This document shows positions 54,329 through 63,922 of a DNA stretch of 64,000 bases, piece after piece. Source of the DNA: DASUBN01 sp050261675 (GTDB lineage: Bacteria > Pseudomonadota > Gammaproteobacteria > Natronospirales > REEB76); assembly GCA_050261675.1 (NCBI GenBank), contig JBLNDO010000059.1, forward strand, positions 9,235-73,234, in the 5' to 3' direction. The notes under the pieces are model-generated. The model saw only the letters and a program-made list of their open reading frames with translations, was not told the origin of the DNA and ran no database searches. Each line of letters begins with the position of its first letter. The first letter of the stretch is position 1. A program made the translations under genes and the position numbers.

Positions 54329-55027
54329 TCAGATATCTTCGGTTTGTAGCAGGAGGTCCAGGCCTTCCGGCGTCGGGACACGGATGGCTCCCGTGACATT
54401 CTGCACGTCGAGGCCGCGCATCTCCAGGAGCGCGTTCGCCGCATCCAGGTCCGGGCACGCGAACACCAGGGCGGGCTTCGCCTTGCGCCCGGCGCGTGTG
54501 AGACGAAGGTTGATCCCGCCCCAGGAGGCCTGGGCGGATTCACCGCCTTCCACCGTCTCCACGATGAGCCCCAGGGACTCCCAGAAACGGGCATTCGCCG
54601 CCACGTCGTCCACGGGCAGGCGGTATTCCAGGAAGTAACCGCAGAGCGTGGGCTGCACGTGGGCGGCGTGCACCGGCGAATAGGTGCGTGCCTCCAGGAG
54701 CATCACCCGGTTGTTGTCCGGGTCCCGAAAGCCCAGCTGGTTGAACTGGTGGAAGCCGATGTCGCGGAACTCAAAGTCGAGCCCCAGGGCCTCGAAGCCC
54801 TCCACGTGGTGGCGCAGCTCCGGCAGCACGAAGCTGAGTCCGTGCACCTCGTCGCCGCGCTTGTGCAGGCCGATATAGAGGCGGCCGTCCGTGACCACCG
54901 CATAGGGATACTTGCGCCCGTCACTGGCGGGCGCCTCGGTGAAACCCAGTTTGCGGTAGAACTCGTGGGACCGGAGCATGTCCGGCGTGGCGAGGCTGAT
55001 TTCCAGGAATTCACCCAGCATCTTCAT
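54329..55027 (-). CDS. Two-domain VOC-superfamily protein
   Basis: A 232-residue protein of two glyoxalase-like halves: MLGEFLEISLATPDMLRSHEFYRKLGFTEA with DPDNNRVMLLEA, and CGYFLEYRLPVDDVAANARFWESLGLIVE with TPEGLDLLLQ. Metal ligands are only partly conserved. Its ATG overlaps the hemH stop (ATGA) and a membrane-protein gene follows, so it is the middle of a hemH operon. Substrate unknown. Confidence 0.83.
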   Translation of the reverse strand: MKMLGEFLEISLATPDMLRSHEFYRKLGFTEAPASDGRKYPYAVVTDGRLYIGLHKRGDEVHGLSFVLPELRHHVEGFEALGLDFEFRDIGFHQFNQLGFRDPDNNRVMLLEARTYSPVHAAHVQPTLCGYFLEYRLPVDDVAANARFWESLGLIVETVEGGESAQASWGGINLRLTRAGRKAKPALVFACPDLDAANALLEMRGLDVQNVTGAIRVPTPEGLDLLLQTEDI

Positions 55028-56022
55028 GCCTTTTCACGGACGGCGTTGAGCACGAGTTCCCGGAGGGCCAGCACCTGGGGCTCGGCGGCGTTGAGCGCCG
55101 GGATGTAGCTCAAGCGCTCGCCGCCGGCCCGCCGGAAGCTTTCGGCGTAGCGCAGGGCGATTTCCTCCAAGGTCTCCAGGCAGTCGGCGGCGAAACCGGG
55201 ACAGAGTACGTCCACCCGCTTCTCGCCACGCGCGGCGCATGCCCTGAGAGCCTCCTCCGTGTAAGGCTTCAGCCATTCCGCGGGACCGAAGCGGGACTGG
55301 AACGCCAGCTGCCATTCGCCGTCCTTAAGGCCGAGCTCGCCTGCGAGCAGCTCCGCCGTGGCCGCGCATTGGCCCGCGTAGGGATCGCCCGCGTCCGACA
55401 CCTGCCTGGGGATGCCGTGGAAGGAAAGGATGAGTTTTTGACCGCGCCCGTGTTTGTCCCAGTGCTGCCGCACGCTTTCGGCGAGGGCAGCGATGTAGGC
55501 GGGTTGGTTGTGGTAGTCCCGAACGGAACTGAATTCCGGCGACCAGCTCAGTTTCCTCAGGGCGCGCTGTACGGCTTTTTCCGTGGAGGCGGTAGTGGCC
55601 GCGGCGTACTGGGGATAAAGAGGCAGCAGTACCAGGCGGCTGACGCCGGATTCCTTGAGTTCGGCGAGCGCAGACAGGATGGAAGGATTGCCGTAACGCA
55701 TCCCCAAGCCGACCCGGTAGGTGGGCCCCAAATCCGCCTGCAGCTTGTCCGCCAGGGCCCGGCTGTTCAGCAGCAAGGGCGAGCCCGCCCCGGTCCAGAT
55801 GCGAGCGTAGGCCGCGGCGGATTTCGCGGGACGCGTGCGCAGCACCACGAGATGCAGCAGGGGCAGCCACAGGAGGCGGGGCAGGGCCACCACGTCCGGA
55901 TCCGACAGGAACTCGGCGAGATAACGCCGCAGCGCGGGCGCAGTGGGCGCATCCGGCGTGCCCAGGTTCACGAGCAGCACGCCCGCGCGGGCCGTGCCGC
56001 TCAAAGCCGCATTCCTGTCCAT
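55024..56022 (-). CDS. hemH: Ferrochelatase
   Basis: A 332-residue enzyme inserting Fe2+ into protoporphyrin IX, the last step of heme synthesis. N-terminal GVLLVNLGTPDAPTAPALRRYLAEFLSDPDVV is diagnostic; the catalytic His is in LILSFHGIPRQ, and the acidic helix PGFAADCLETLEEI completes the site. SGSPLLLNSRALADKL-type region is present (GAGSPLLLNSRAL). Starts at 56022 divergent from mscL; first gene of a three-gene operon. Confidence 0.96.
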   Translation of the reverse strand: MDRNAALSGTARAGVLLVNLGTPDAPTAPALRRYLAEFLSDPDVVALPRLLWLPLLHLVVLRTRPAKSAAAYARIWTGAGSPLLLNSRALADKLQADLGPTYRVGLGMRYGNPSILSALAELKESGVSRLVLLPLYPQYAAATTASTEKAVQRALRKLSWSPEFSSVRDYHNQPAYIAALAESVRQHWDKHGRGQKLILSFHGIPRQVSDAGDPYAGQCAATAELLAGELGLKDGEWQLAFQSRFGPAEWLKPYTEEALRACAARGEKRVDVLCPGFAADCLETLEEIALRYAESFRRAGGERLSYIPALNAAEPQVLALRELVLNAVREKA

Positions 56023-56089
56023 GGCGCATTCTAGCAACTGCCGGGCCGGTGCTATGCTTCCGGGCATCGCCCCGAGGGAGGTCGGCCAC

Positions 56090-56545
56090 ATGCTGAAGGA
56101 ATTCCGCGAATTCGCCATGCGCGGCAACGTGGTGGACATGGCGGTGGGCATCATCATCGGCGCCGCCTTCGGCGCCATCGTGAAATCCATGGTGGACGAC
56201 ATCATCATGCCGCCCATCGGCCTGTTGCTCGGCAACGTGGATTTCTCCAACCTGTTCGTGGTGCTGAAGGACGGCCACAAGCTCGCCGGTCCCTATGCGA
56301 CGCTGGCGGAGGCGAAGGCCGCCGGCGCGGTGACGCTCAACTATGGGTTGTTCGTGAACACCCTCATCAGCTTCATCATCATCGCCTTCTCCGTGTTCCT
56401 CCTGATCCGCGCCATGCACCGCATGCAGCAGCGGCTCGAGGCACCCACGGCGGTCACCACCAAGGAATGCCCGTATTGCAGGTCCACCATCAACATCAAT
56501 GCCACACGCTGTCCCAATTGCACATCGGATTTGTCCAAAGCTTAA
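56090..56545 (+). CDS. mscL: Large-conductance mechanosensitive channel with C-terminal zinc ribbon
   Basis: A 151-residue channel subunit. The N-terminal helix and TM1 (MLKEFREFAMRGNVVDMAVGIIIGAAFGAIVKSMVDDIIMPPIG) are near-consensus, TM2 is LISFIIIAFSVFLLIRAMHRM. The usual charged C-terminal bundle is followed by CPYCRSTININATRCPNC, a four-cysteine zinc ribbon not present in E. coli MscL. It opens under hypo-osmotic shock; the ribbon could bind a cytosolic partner. A strong terminator follows. Confidence 0.95.
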   Translation: MLKEFREFAMRGNVVDMAVGIIIGAAFGAIVKSMVDDIIMPPIGLLLGNVDFSNLFVVLKDGHKLAGPYATLAEAKAAGAVTLNYGLFVNTLISFIIIAFSVFLLIRAMHRMQQRLEAPTAVTTKECPYCRSTININATRCPNCTSDLSKA

Positions 56546-56563
56546 GCGTTCGCGAGCGGATAA

Positions 56564-56597
56564 AAGAGAAGCCCCGTTTCCGGGGCTTCTCTTTTTT
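56564..56597 (+). terminator. Rho-independent terminator of mscL
   Basis: Perfect 13-bp stem AAGAGAAGCCCCG / CGGGGCTTCTCTT with loop TTTC, followed by TTTT. The A-tract on the other side allows action on the minus strand too. Confidence 0.85.
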
Positions 56598-56610
56598 CAA
56601 TATTTCTATT

Positions 56611-56754
56611 AGTAAACGCTCAAAGCGTCGCGAGCGAAGACAGGGCTAGGCGCGCGAGGTGAGCAGGAGGGAGAGTACTCTTAATGTACGTGACCGACTG
56701 CGAGTCCGAAGCGCAACAACGCCCTGCCGAGCACAGCAGCTTTGAGTTAACGTT
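56611..56754. repeat. Second MITE-like palindromic repeat, overlapping the thiolase 3' end
   Basis: About 144 bp with terminal arms CTCAAAGC (left, 56619-56626) and GCTTTGAG (right, 56739-56746), and a central AGTACTCTTAATGTACGTGA. The core AGTACTCTT-N-GTACGTGA type is shared with the repeat at 14437-14579, as is the following GCGCAACAACGCC-like tail. The right end supplies the last codons and stop of the leftward thiolase gene. Confidence 0.6.
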
Positions 56755-58039
56755 CAAGAATCGCCGTGACGCCCATCCCACCGCCGGTGCAGATCGAGAT
56801 GAGCCCGCGGCCTTTGCCTTTCTGGGCAAGGAGCTTCGCCAGGGCGCCGATGATGCGGCCGCCGGTGGCACCGAAGGGGTGGGCGAGGGCCACGCTGCCA
56901 CCCTTCACGTTGAGCTTGGCTCTGTCGATGGACCCCAGGGGTTCCTTCCGGCCGAGGCGGGTGCGGCAGTAATCCGCCGACTCCCAGGCCTTGAGCGTGC
57001 ACAGCACCTGGGCGGCGAAGGCCTCGTGGATCTCGTAGAAATCGAAGTCCTGAAGCCTCAGGCCCGCCTTGTCGAGCATCTTCGGCACCGCGTAGGTGGG
57101 CGCCATCAGGAGCCCTTCACGCAGCCCCTGCTGGCCGGCGAAGTCCACCGCCGCGGTGGCGGTGTGGGTGAGGTAGGCGAGCACCGGCAGGCCGCGGGCC
57201 TTGGCCCAGTCCTCGGAGGCGAGCAGCACCGCCGAGGCGCCGTCCGTCAGCGGCGTGGAATTGCCGGCGGTGAGCGTGCCCTTGCCGCTCTTCCGATCGA
57301 ACGCGGGCTTGAGCTTGGCGAGCTTCTCCAGCGTGGTGTCGGCGCGCACGTTGTTGTCTGTGCTGGCGCCGTGGAAGGGCGTGACCAGGTCGTTGTAGAA
57401 GCCTTCCTTCCAGGCCACCGCCGCCTTCATGTGGCTCTGGTAGGCGAGCTCGTCCTGTTCTCGCTGCGTCAGGCCCCATTCCTGGGCCATGAGCTCGCAG
57501 GACTGGCCCATGTTGAGCCCGGTGCGGGACTCGGTGACGCCGGGCAGGTGCGGCTTGAGGTCGGAGGGGCGCCAGCCTAGCCACGGGGCGAGGCGCTGGC
57601 CGAAGCTCTTGCCGCGGCTGCTCTTCAGGAGGATCTGCTGGAAGTGGCGGCCGAAGACGATGGGCACGTCGCTCGCAGTGTCCACGCCTGCGGCGATGCC
57701 CGAATCGATCTCGCCCACGGCGATGCGCGCCGCGATCTCGGCGGCGGTGGAGAGCGAGGTGCCGCAGGCGCGGTCGGAGTTGTGGGCCGGGGTATGCACG
57801 TCGAGGCCGGAGGAGAGCACCGCTTCGCGCGTCATGCTCCAGTCACGGGAGTGCTTCATCACCGCGCCTGCCACCACGTCCCCGAGGATCTGGCCCTTGA
57901 GGTTGTATTTCTCCACCAGTGCCTTGACGGCGGCGGAGAGCATCTCCAGGTTTCCGATGTCGGCGTAGTTGGTGAAGATGCGGCAGAAGGGGATGCGCAT
58001 GCTCCCCACGATCGCGACGGGACGGACGGTCTGAGCCAT
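56747..58039 (-). CDS. Thiolase (acetyl-CoA C-acyltransferase, FadI-like)
   Basis: A 430-residue thiolase. Nucleophilic Cys in NSDRACGTSLSTAAE (replacing the common N..C.SG), the His of GGSVALAHPFGATGGR and the second Cys of ISICTGGGMG give a complete active site; NSTPLTDGASAVLLASEDWA is typical. The longer length and VMKHSRDWSMTREAVL favour the FadI/trifunctional-beta branch that removes acetyl-CoA units in fatty-acid beta-oxidation. No fadJ-like partner is adjacent. Its final codons fall in the repeat. Confidence 0.9.
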   Translation of the reverse strand: MAQTVRPVAIVGSMRIPFCRIFTNYADIGNLEMLSAAVKALVEKYNLKGQILGDVVAGAVMKHSRDWSMTREAVLSSGLDVHTPAHNSDRACGTSLSTAAEIAARIAVGEIDSGIAAGVDTASDVPIVFGRHFQQILLKSSRGKSFGQRLAPWLGWRPSDLKPHLPGVTESRTGLNMGQSCELMAQEWGLTQREQDELAYQSHMKAAVAWKEGFYNDLVTPFHGASTDNNVRADTTLEKLAKLKPAFDRKSGKGTLTAGNSTPLTDGASAVLLASEDWAKARGLPVLAYLTHTATAAVDFAGQQGLREGLLMAPTYAVPKMLDKAGLRLQDFDFYEIHEAFAAQVLCTLKAWESADYCRTRLGRKEPLGSIDRAKLNVKGGSVALAHPFGATGGRIIGALAKLLAQKGKGRGLISICTGGGMGVTAILER

Positions 58040-58149
58040 GGCGACTCCAAGGAGTTTCGGAGGGCGGGAACCCTTTAATCATGCCACTTTGAGGGGGGCC
58101 TTGCTATGATGCCCGGGCCTTTCGCAGCCGAGACTCAAGCGCTCCGACC

Positions 58150-59490
58150 ATGTCACCAGCCCGCTGGCCCGCCGTACGTCTCGAAGCCCGCGCCATGCTC
58201 GCCATCGGACTGCCGATCATCGTGCACAACCTGGCGCTGGTGGGCATGGGTCTCACCGACGCCGTCATGGCGGGCCTCCTCGGTGCCAAGACGCTCGCCG
58301 GCGTGGCCGTGGGCTCCAGCGTCTGGGCGCCGGTGTTCCTGTTTTCGCTCGGCCTCATCATGGCCCAGTCGCCCACCACCGCCCACCTGCACGGGGCCGG
58401 CAAGCACCACGAGATCGGCCGTTATGCGCGCCAGATGGCCTGGCTCTCGCAACTCATGGGTTGGGGTGCCTTGCTCCTGCTGCGCCACACGGTGCCGTTC
58501 ATGCAGGCCATCCGCATCGAGCCCGAGATCGTGCCGGTGGCGGACGGTTACCTGAAGGCGATCGCCTGGGGCATGCCGGGACTCTGCCTCTACCAGGTGC
58601 TGCGCTTCACCAGCGAAGGCATCGGCCGCACGCGGGTGATGGTGGTGCTGGCGGTGGGCGGGCTCGCGGTGAACGGCGTGCTGGACTACGTGTTCATGTA
58701 CGGCAAGCTGGGGCTGCCCGCCATGGGCGCCACGGGCACGGGCTACGCCACGGCCGCTACCCAGTGGCTGATGTTCCTGGGGATGCTGGCGTTCGTGCTG
58801 CGCCACGCGCACTACCATCCCCTGAAGATCTTCGAGCGCTTCGATTCGCCGCAGTTCGGCATGCAGCGCGAGCTGCTCCTGCTCGGCGTGCCCATCGCCG
58901 TCGGCATCTTCATGGAGTCCACACTGTTCTCCGGCGTGGGCCTCCTCATGGGCACGCTCGGCACCGACATCGTGGCGGGCCACCAGATCGCGCTCAACTA
59001 TGCGTCCTTCGTGTTCATGGTACCCATGAGCATCGCGCTCGCCATCTCGGTGCGCGTGGGTCACGCGCTCGGTCGCGGCGACCGCGCCGAGGCGCGGCTC
59101 GCGGGCTTCACCGGCATCGGCCTGTGCATGTGCTCGCAGTTGCTTTCGGCGCTGAGCATGGCGCTTCTGCCCAGACAGATCGTCGGCGTCTACACCCACG
59201 ATTCGGCGGTGGCGTCCATCGCCGTGAGCCTGCTCTACATGGGCGCGGTGATGCAGTTCTCCGACGGTCTGCAGGTGAGCGCCATGGGCGCCCTGCGCGG
59301 CTACAAGGACACCCGCACGCCCATGCTCATCACGGTGTTCGCCTACTGGTGCGTGGGCTTCCCACTCGCCTGGCTGTTCGGCGTCCCGCTGCACCTCGGT
59401 CCCCAGGCGATCTGGGCGGGCTTCATCGCCGGCCTCACCACGGCGGCCGTGCTGCTGACCTGGCGTTTCGTGAGGTTAAGTCGCATTTAG
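58150..59490 (+). CDS. MATE-family multidrug efflux transporter (NorM type)
   Basis: A 446-residue inner-membrane protein of 12 helices in two homologous halves. The first half has the MATE signature GLPIIVHNLALVGMGLTDAVMAGLLGAKTLAGVAVG; the second has GVPIAVGIFMESTLFSGVGLLMGTLG and VAGHQIALNYASFVFMVPMSIALAISVRVGHALGRGD. It should export cationic drugs by Na+ or proton antiport. No obvious operon. Confidence 0.93.
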   Translation: MSPARWPAVRLEARAMLAIGLPIIVHNLALVGMGLTDAVMAGLLGAKTLAGVAVGSSVWAPVFLFSLGLIMAQSPTTAHLHGAGKHHEIGRYARQMAWLSQLMGWGALLLLRHTVPFMQAIRIEPEIVPVADGYLKAIAWGMPGLCLYQVLRFTSEGIGRTRVMVVLAVGGLAVNGVLDYVFMYGKLGLPAMGATGTGYATAATQWLMFLGMLAFVLRHAHYHPLKIFERFDSPQFGMQRELLLLGVPIAVGIFMESTLFSGVGLLMGTLGTDIVAGHQIALNYASFVFMVPMSIALAISVRVGHALGRGDRAEARLAGFTGIGLCMCSQLLSALSMALLPRQIVGVYTHDSAVASIAVSLLYMGAVMQFSDGLQVSAMGALRGYKDTRTPMLITVFAYWCVGFPLAWLFGVPLHLGPQAIWAGFIAGLTTAAVLLTWRFVRLSRI

Positions 59491-59575
59491 CTTGCGCCAC
59501 GGCGGGCGGCGGCTCTCCGCATCCTGCTCCGAGCCCAGCCCAGGGCCGGCTGTCCCTGCCTGCCCGTTCGGCCAG

Positions 59576-59615
59576 GCAAGCATGGCGAGCCGCATGCGGC
59601 TCGCGGCATGCTTGC
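59576..59615. repeat. Near-perfect 40-nt hairpin (REP-like) before the APC permease gene
   Basis: GCAAGCATG + GCGAGCCGCA | TGCGGCTCGC + GG + CATGCTTGC: a perfect 20-bp palindrome core flanked by 9-bp arms. A competing hairpin TGCCTG/CAGGCA overlaps its left arm. No U-tract follows. It may terminate the MATE transcript or be a REP-type element. Confidence 0.5.
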
Positions 59616-59674
59616 TTGAACCGGCCTCACCCGTTAGCCTCTCGCAACCCTAAAGAATCCCCGGGAGATTCACC

Positions 59675-61288
59675 GTGGCACAAGGCAAGCTGCGCAAAGA
59701 CGCCGGCCTCATCGGACTGCTGTTCGCCGGCCTGAGCTCCACCATCGGCTCCGGCTGGCTGTTCGGCCCCATGAAGGCGGCGCAGATCGCCGGCCCCCTG
59801 AGCATCGGCTCCTGGGCCATCGCCGCCCTGGTGGTGGGCCTGATCGCCATGGTCTATGCCGAACTCGGGCCACTGTTCCCGCGCAGCGGCGGGCTCATGC
59901 ACATCAGCCTCATCAGCCACGGGCGCCTGGTGGGACGGGTGTGGAGCTGGATCCTGTTCCTGGCCTACGTGACCATCGCGCCGGTGGAGGCGCTCGCCGT
60001 CGTCACCTACGCCAACGGCTATCTGCCGGGCATGGTGGACACCTCCACGGGGCTGCTCACCGGCACCGGCATGGTGGTGAGCATCGGCATCATGGGTGCC
60101 TTCGTGGCGCTCAATTTCCTGATTCTGCGCCTGGTGCTGGCGCTCAATACCTTCGCCACCTGGATCAAGGTGTGCGCGCCTATCGGCACCGTGCTGGTGC
60201 TGATGTTCAGCGCCCATCATCCCGAGAACTTCACGGTCAAGGCGCATGAAACCGGCGACATCACCAACATGTTCCTGGCCATCTCCACCGCCGGCGTGTT
60301 CTTCTCCCTGTTCGGCTTCACCCAGGCCATCCAGCTCGCCGGCGAGACCAAGGATCCTGCGCGCAACATCCCGCTGGCGGTGGTGGGCACCATCCTCTCG
60401 GCGGCGGTGATCTACCTGTTCGTGCAGTACAGCTTCGTGGCGGCGGTGCCGCCCGAACTCCTGGCGAAGGAGGGCTGGGCGGGCCTGAATTTTGGCAGTG
60501 CCTCCGCGAATCCCATCCTCGCCTCGGGTCCGATGGTCGGGCTGGTGCTTACCCTCGGCGTCTCCTGGTGGGCCATGGCGCTCTACGCCGACGCCATCAT
60601 TTCGCCCATGGCCTGCGGCTACATCTGGACCACCGCCACCGCGCGGGTGGTGATGGCGGCCTCGGAGGAGGACTTCGCGCCCTCGAGGTTGCGGGACATC
60701 AACCGCCACGGCGTGCCCTGGACCGCCCTGGTGCTCACCTTCGTGGTGGGCTGCATCTTTTTCTTCCCCTTCCCGAGCTGGCAGAAGCTGGTGAACTACG
60801 CGTCCTCGGCCACGGTGCTCTCCTACGGCCTGGGCTGCGTGGTGCTACTGCGCCTGCGCCGGGTGATGCCGGAGCTGAAGCGCCCGTTCAAGCTGTGGAA
60901 TGCCTGGCTGATCGCGCCGGCGGCGTTCATCGCCTCCAACTTCGTCATCTACTGGGCGGGCTTCGGCACCGTCAACGTGTTGTTCCTGATCATCGCGGTG
61001 ATCATGGCGGTGTATGCATTGCGCTTCCTGCAGCTCTACACCCAGGGCAAGGAGCCGGACGAGGACCTCGCCAACGCCTGGTGGCTCTTCCCGTACTTCG
61101 GCGGAATGTGGGTGTTGAGCTACTTCAGCCCCAAGGAGATGGGCGGCACCGGCGCCTTCGGCATCTTCGACGGCATGTTCGCCGTGGCGGTGTTCAGCCT
61201 CATCATCCTGTTCATCGCGCTGGCCACCGGCGTCGCCCCGGCCCGCGTGAAGTCCTACTATGCCGCTACCGTCAAAGGCGGCGGATGA
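59675..61288 (+). CDS. APC-family amino acid permease (aspartate/glutamate:proton symporter-like)
   Basis: A 537-residue transporter starting at GTG (GGGAGATTCACC before it). TM1 holds AGLSSTIGSGWLFGPMKAAQIAGP, the IGSGWLFG motif of the YveA/AGT group of acidic amino-acid symporters. FFSLFGFTQAIQLAGETKDPARNIP is the conserved TM6 loop. Twelve or more helices. Its TGA overlaps the ATG of the next gene (ATGA), which encodes an exported protein. Confidence 0.9.
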   Translation: MAQGKLRKDAGLIGLLFAGLSSTIGSGWLFGPMKAAQIAGPLSIGSWAIAALVVGLIAMVYAELGPLFPRSGGLMHISLISHGRLVGRVWSWILFLAYVTIAPVEALAVVTYANGYLPGMVDTSTGLLTGTGMVVSIGIMGAFVALNFLILRLVLALNTFATWIKVCAPIGTVLVLMFSAHHPENFTVKAHETGDITNMFLAISTAGVFFSLFGFTQAIQLAGETKDPARNIPLAVVGTILSAAVIYLFVQYSFVAAVPPELLAKEGWAGLNFGSASANPILASGPMVGLVLTLGVSWWAMALYADAIISPMACGYIWTTATARVVMAASEEDFAPSRLRDINRHGVPWTALVLTFVVGCIFFFPFPSWQKLVNYASSATVLSYGLGCVVLLRLRRVMPELKRPFKLWNAWLIAPAAFIASNFVIYWAGFGTVNVLFLIIAVIMAVYALRFLQLYTQGKEPDEDLANAWWLFPYFGGMWVLSYFSPKEMGGTGAFGIFDGMFAVAVFSLIILFIALATGVAPARVKSYYAATVKGGG

Positions 61289-62028
61289 AGATACCCATCG
61301 GGCTGATGCTGCTGGGGCTGGTTTTGGTACCCCAGGCGCGTGCGGACGCCCTCGGCGACTTGAAGGCGAGGCTCAAGACGCTCGAAGCCGACACCGGCAT
61401 CAAAGGCGTGCTAGAGGCACGCTACGAGTCCTTCGACGACAAAGGGGCGCCGGATCCATCCAAGAGCGCGCAACTGCAGATGGACATCGAGGCCAACGGC
61501 GGTTTGAGCATCCATTTCAGCCCCGCCCTGGTACAGGCGCTGGCGGACGAGGAGGGCAAGAACAGCGCGGACCCCGACAAGCCCGTGCCCCTGGCCGACC
61601 TGCAACGGGAGATGAGCCCGTCCCATCTGCGCCACATGCTCTCGGCCGCCGACACCCTGCTGGTGCTCATGGACGGCGCCACGTCGCCGGTCACGAAACC
61701 CTCGACCCTGGACGGGGCCGAGGTCACGGCGCTCAGCATGGACCTGCCGGTCAAGGCTCCGAAGAAGCAGCTCGACAACCTGAAGGATTGGCAGGACACG
61801 CTGACCGTGTGGATGGACACCGACGGCGTGCCGCTCAAGATCGAGGACAAGGCCCACGGCAAATTCTGCAAGTTCTTTTTCTGCTTCACCTTCGACGAGG
61901 ACCACTTTGCCGAATTCAAGGTGGTGAACGGGCGCCTGGTGGCGGTGCGGGAAGACGTGGAACGCCGGCAGTCGGGCCTGGGACAGGATTCCCACACCAA
62001 GACCACGGCGACGCTGGAACTGCAGTGA
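61285..62028 (+). CDS. Exported protein translationally coupled to the permease
   Basis: A 247-residue protein with signal peptide (MKIPIGLMLLGLVLVPQARA). The mature part starts DALGDLKARLKTLEADTGIKGVLEARYES and consists of alternating strands with a cysteine pair (FCKFFFCFTFDED). No family recognised. ATGA overlap with the permease gene suggests it acts with that transporter. It converges with the ABC genes at a palindrome. Confidence 0.72.
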   Translation: MKIPIGLMLLGLVLVPQARADALGDLKARLKTLEADTGIKGVLEARYESFDDKGAPDPSKSAQLQMDIEANGGLSIHFSPALVQALADEEGKNSADPDKPVPLADLQREMSPSHLRHMLSAADTLLVLMDGATSPVTKPSTLDGAEVTALSMDLPVKAPKKQLDNLKDWQDTLTVWMDTDGVPLKIEDKAHGKFCKFFFCFTFDEDHFAEFKVVNGRLVAVREDVERRQSGLGQDSHTKTTATLELQ

Positions 62029-62037
62029 GCGCTTGTC

Positions 62038-62054
62038 GCGGAGCTCAGCTCCGC
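62038..62054. terminator. Bidirectional palindrome between exported-protein gene and ABC permease gene
   Basis: GCGGAGCT-C-AGCTCCGC, an 8-1-8 perfect dyad between convergent stop codons; its right arm overlaps the end of the permease gene. No U-tract. Confidence 0.4.
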
Positions 62055-62817
62055 ATCCCCACGCCCTTGTTCAGGAGATAGAGCGCGAACGCATACAACA
62101 CCACCAGGAACAGGACGATGATGCCGTAGGCGGTCAGGATGTCGATATCCGACTTCCCGAGGATGCCGTAACGGAAGGCGTTCACCATGTAGAGGATGGG
62201 ATTGCCGCGGGACACGAGCTGCAGGGTCTCGGGCAGCATGTGGATGGAGTAGAACACGCCCCCCAGGTAGGTGAGCGGCGTGAGCACGAAGGTGGGGATG
62301 ATGGTCACATCGTCGAATTTCTTGGCGTAGACCGCGTTGATGAGCCCGCCGATGGCGAATACGATCGCCGTGAGCAACACCACCGAGAGCGTGATGAAGG
62401 GGTGCTCGATGTGGAGGTCCGTGAAGAACAGGGCCACCACCGTGACCAGCGCGCCCACCAGGAGCCCCCGCAGCACCCCGCCCGCCACGTAGCCCATGAT
62501 GATGTAGCTGTTGGGCAGCGGCGAGACCATCAACTCCTCGATATGGCGCCCGAATTTGGCGCCGTAGAACGAGGACACCACGTTGGCGTAGGCGTTGGTG
62601 ATCACCTGCATCATGATGAGGCCGGGGGCGATGTAGGCGCGGTAGTCGAAACCGTCCATGGCACCCACGCGGCGGCCGATCAGGTTGCCGAAGATCAGGA
62701 AATACAGCGTCGCTGTGATCACCGGCGGCACCAGAGTCTGCACCCAGATGCGCAGCACCCGCGTCATCTCGCGGTTGACGATGGTGCCGAAGCCGACGAA
62801 GTTCTCGCGCACGCGGT

Positions 62818-62821
<4 letters not shown>
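62045..62821 (-). CDS. ABC-2 transporter permease (YadH-like)
   Basis: A 258-residue inner-membrane permease with six predicted helices and the ABC-2 signature region FYGAKFGRHIEELMVSPLPNSYIIMGYV plus PLTYLGGVFYSIHMLPETLQLVSRGNPILYMVNAFRYG. This set matches YadH of E. coli. With the YadG-like ATPase upstream (ATGA overlap) it forms an exporter of unknown substrate. Confidence 0.92.
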
Positions 62822-63741
<920 letters not shown>

Positions 63742-63864
63742 GTCGGGGCTGGGCCGGAACGGTCTGAGGGAAGGGGCTGGAGAAGGGCGGAAATCATATC
63801 ACCCGCCGCTCCCGCCGTCCCTGGCTCCCGCGGCATTCGTACTTCCCTGTACATCAAAAGAAAA

Positions 63865-63890
63865 GGCCCGCGGCGGTTAAGCCGCGGGCC
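63865..63890 (-). terminator. Rho-independent terminator of the gene entering from the right edge
   Basis: Perfect 10-bp stem GGCCCGCGGC / GCCGCGGGCC, 6-nt loop; on the minus strand it is followed by TTTTCTTTT. Confidence 0.85.
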
Positions 63891-63922
63891 CGGATCGAAG
63901 GCGATCCTCAGTAACTAAACGG

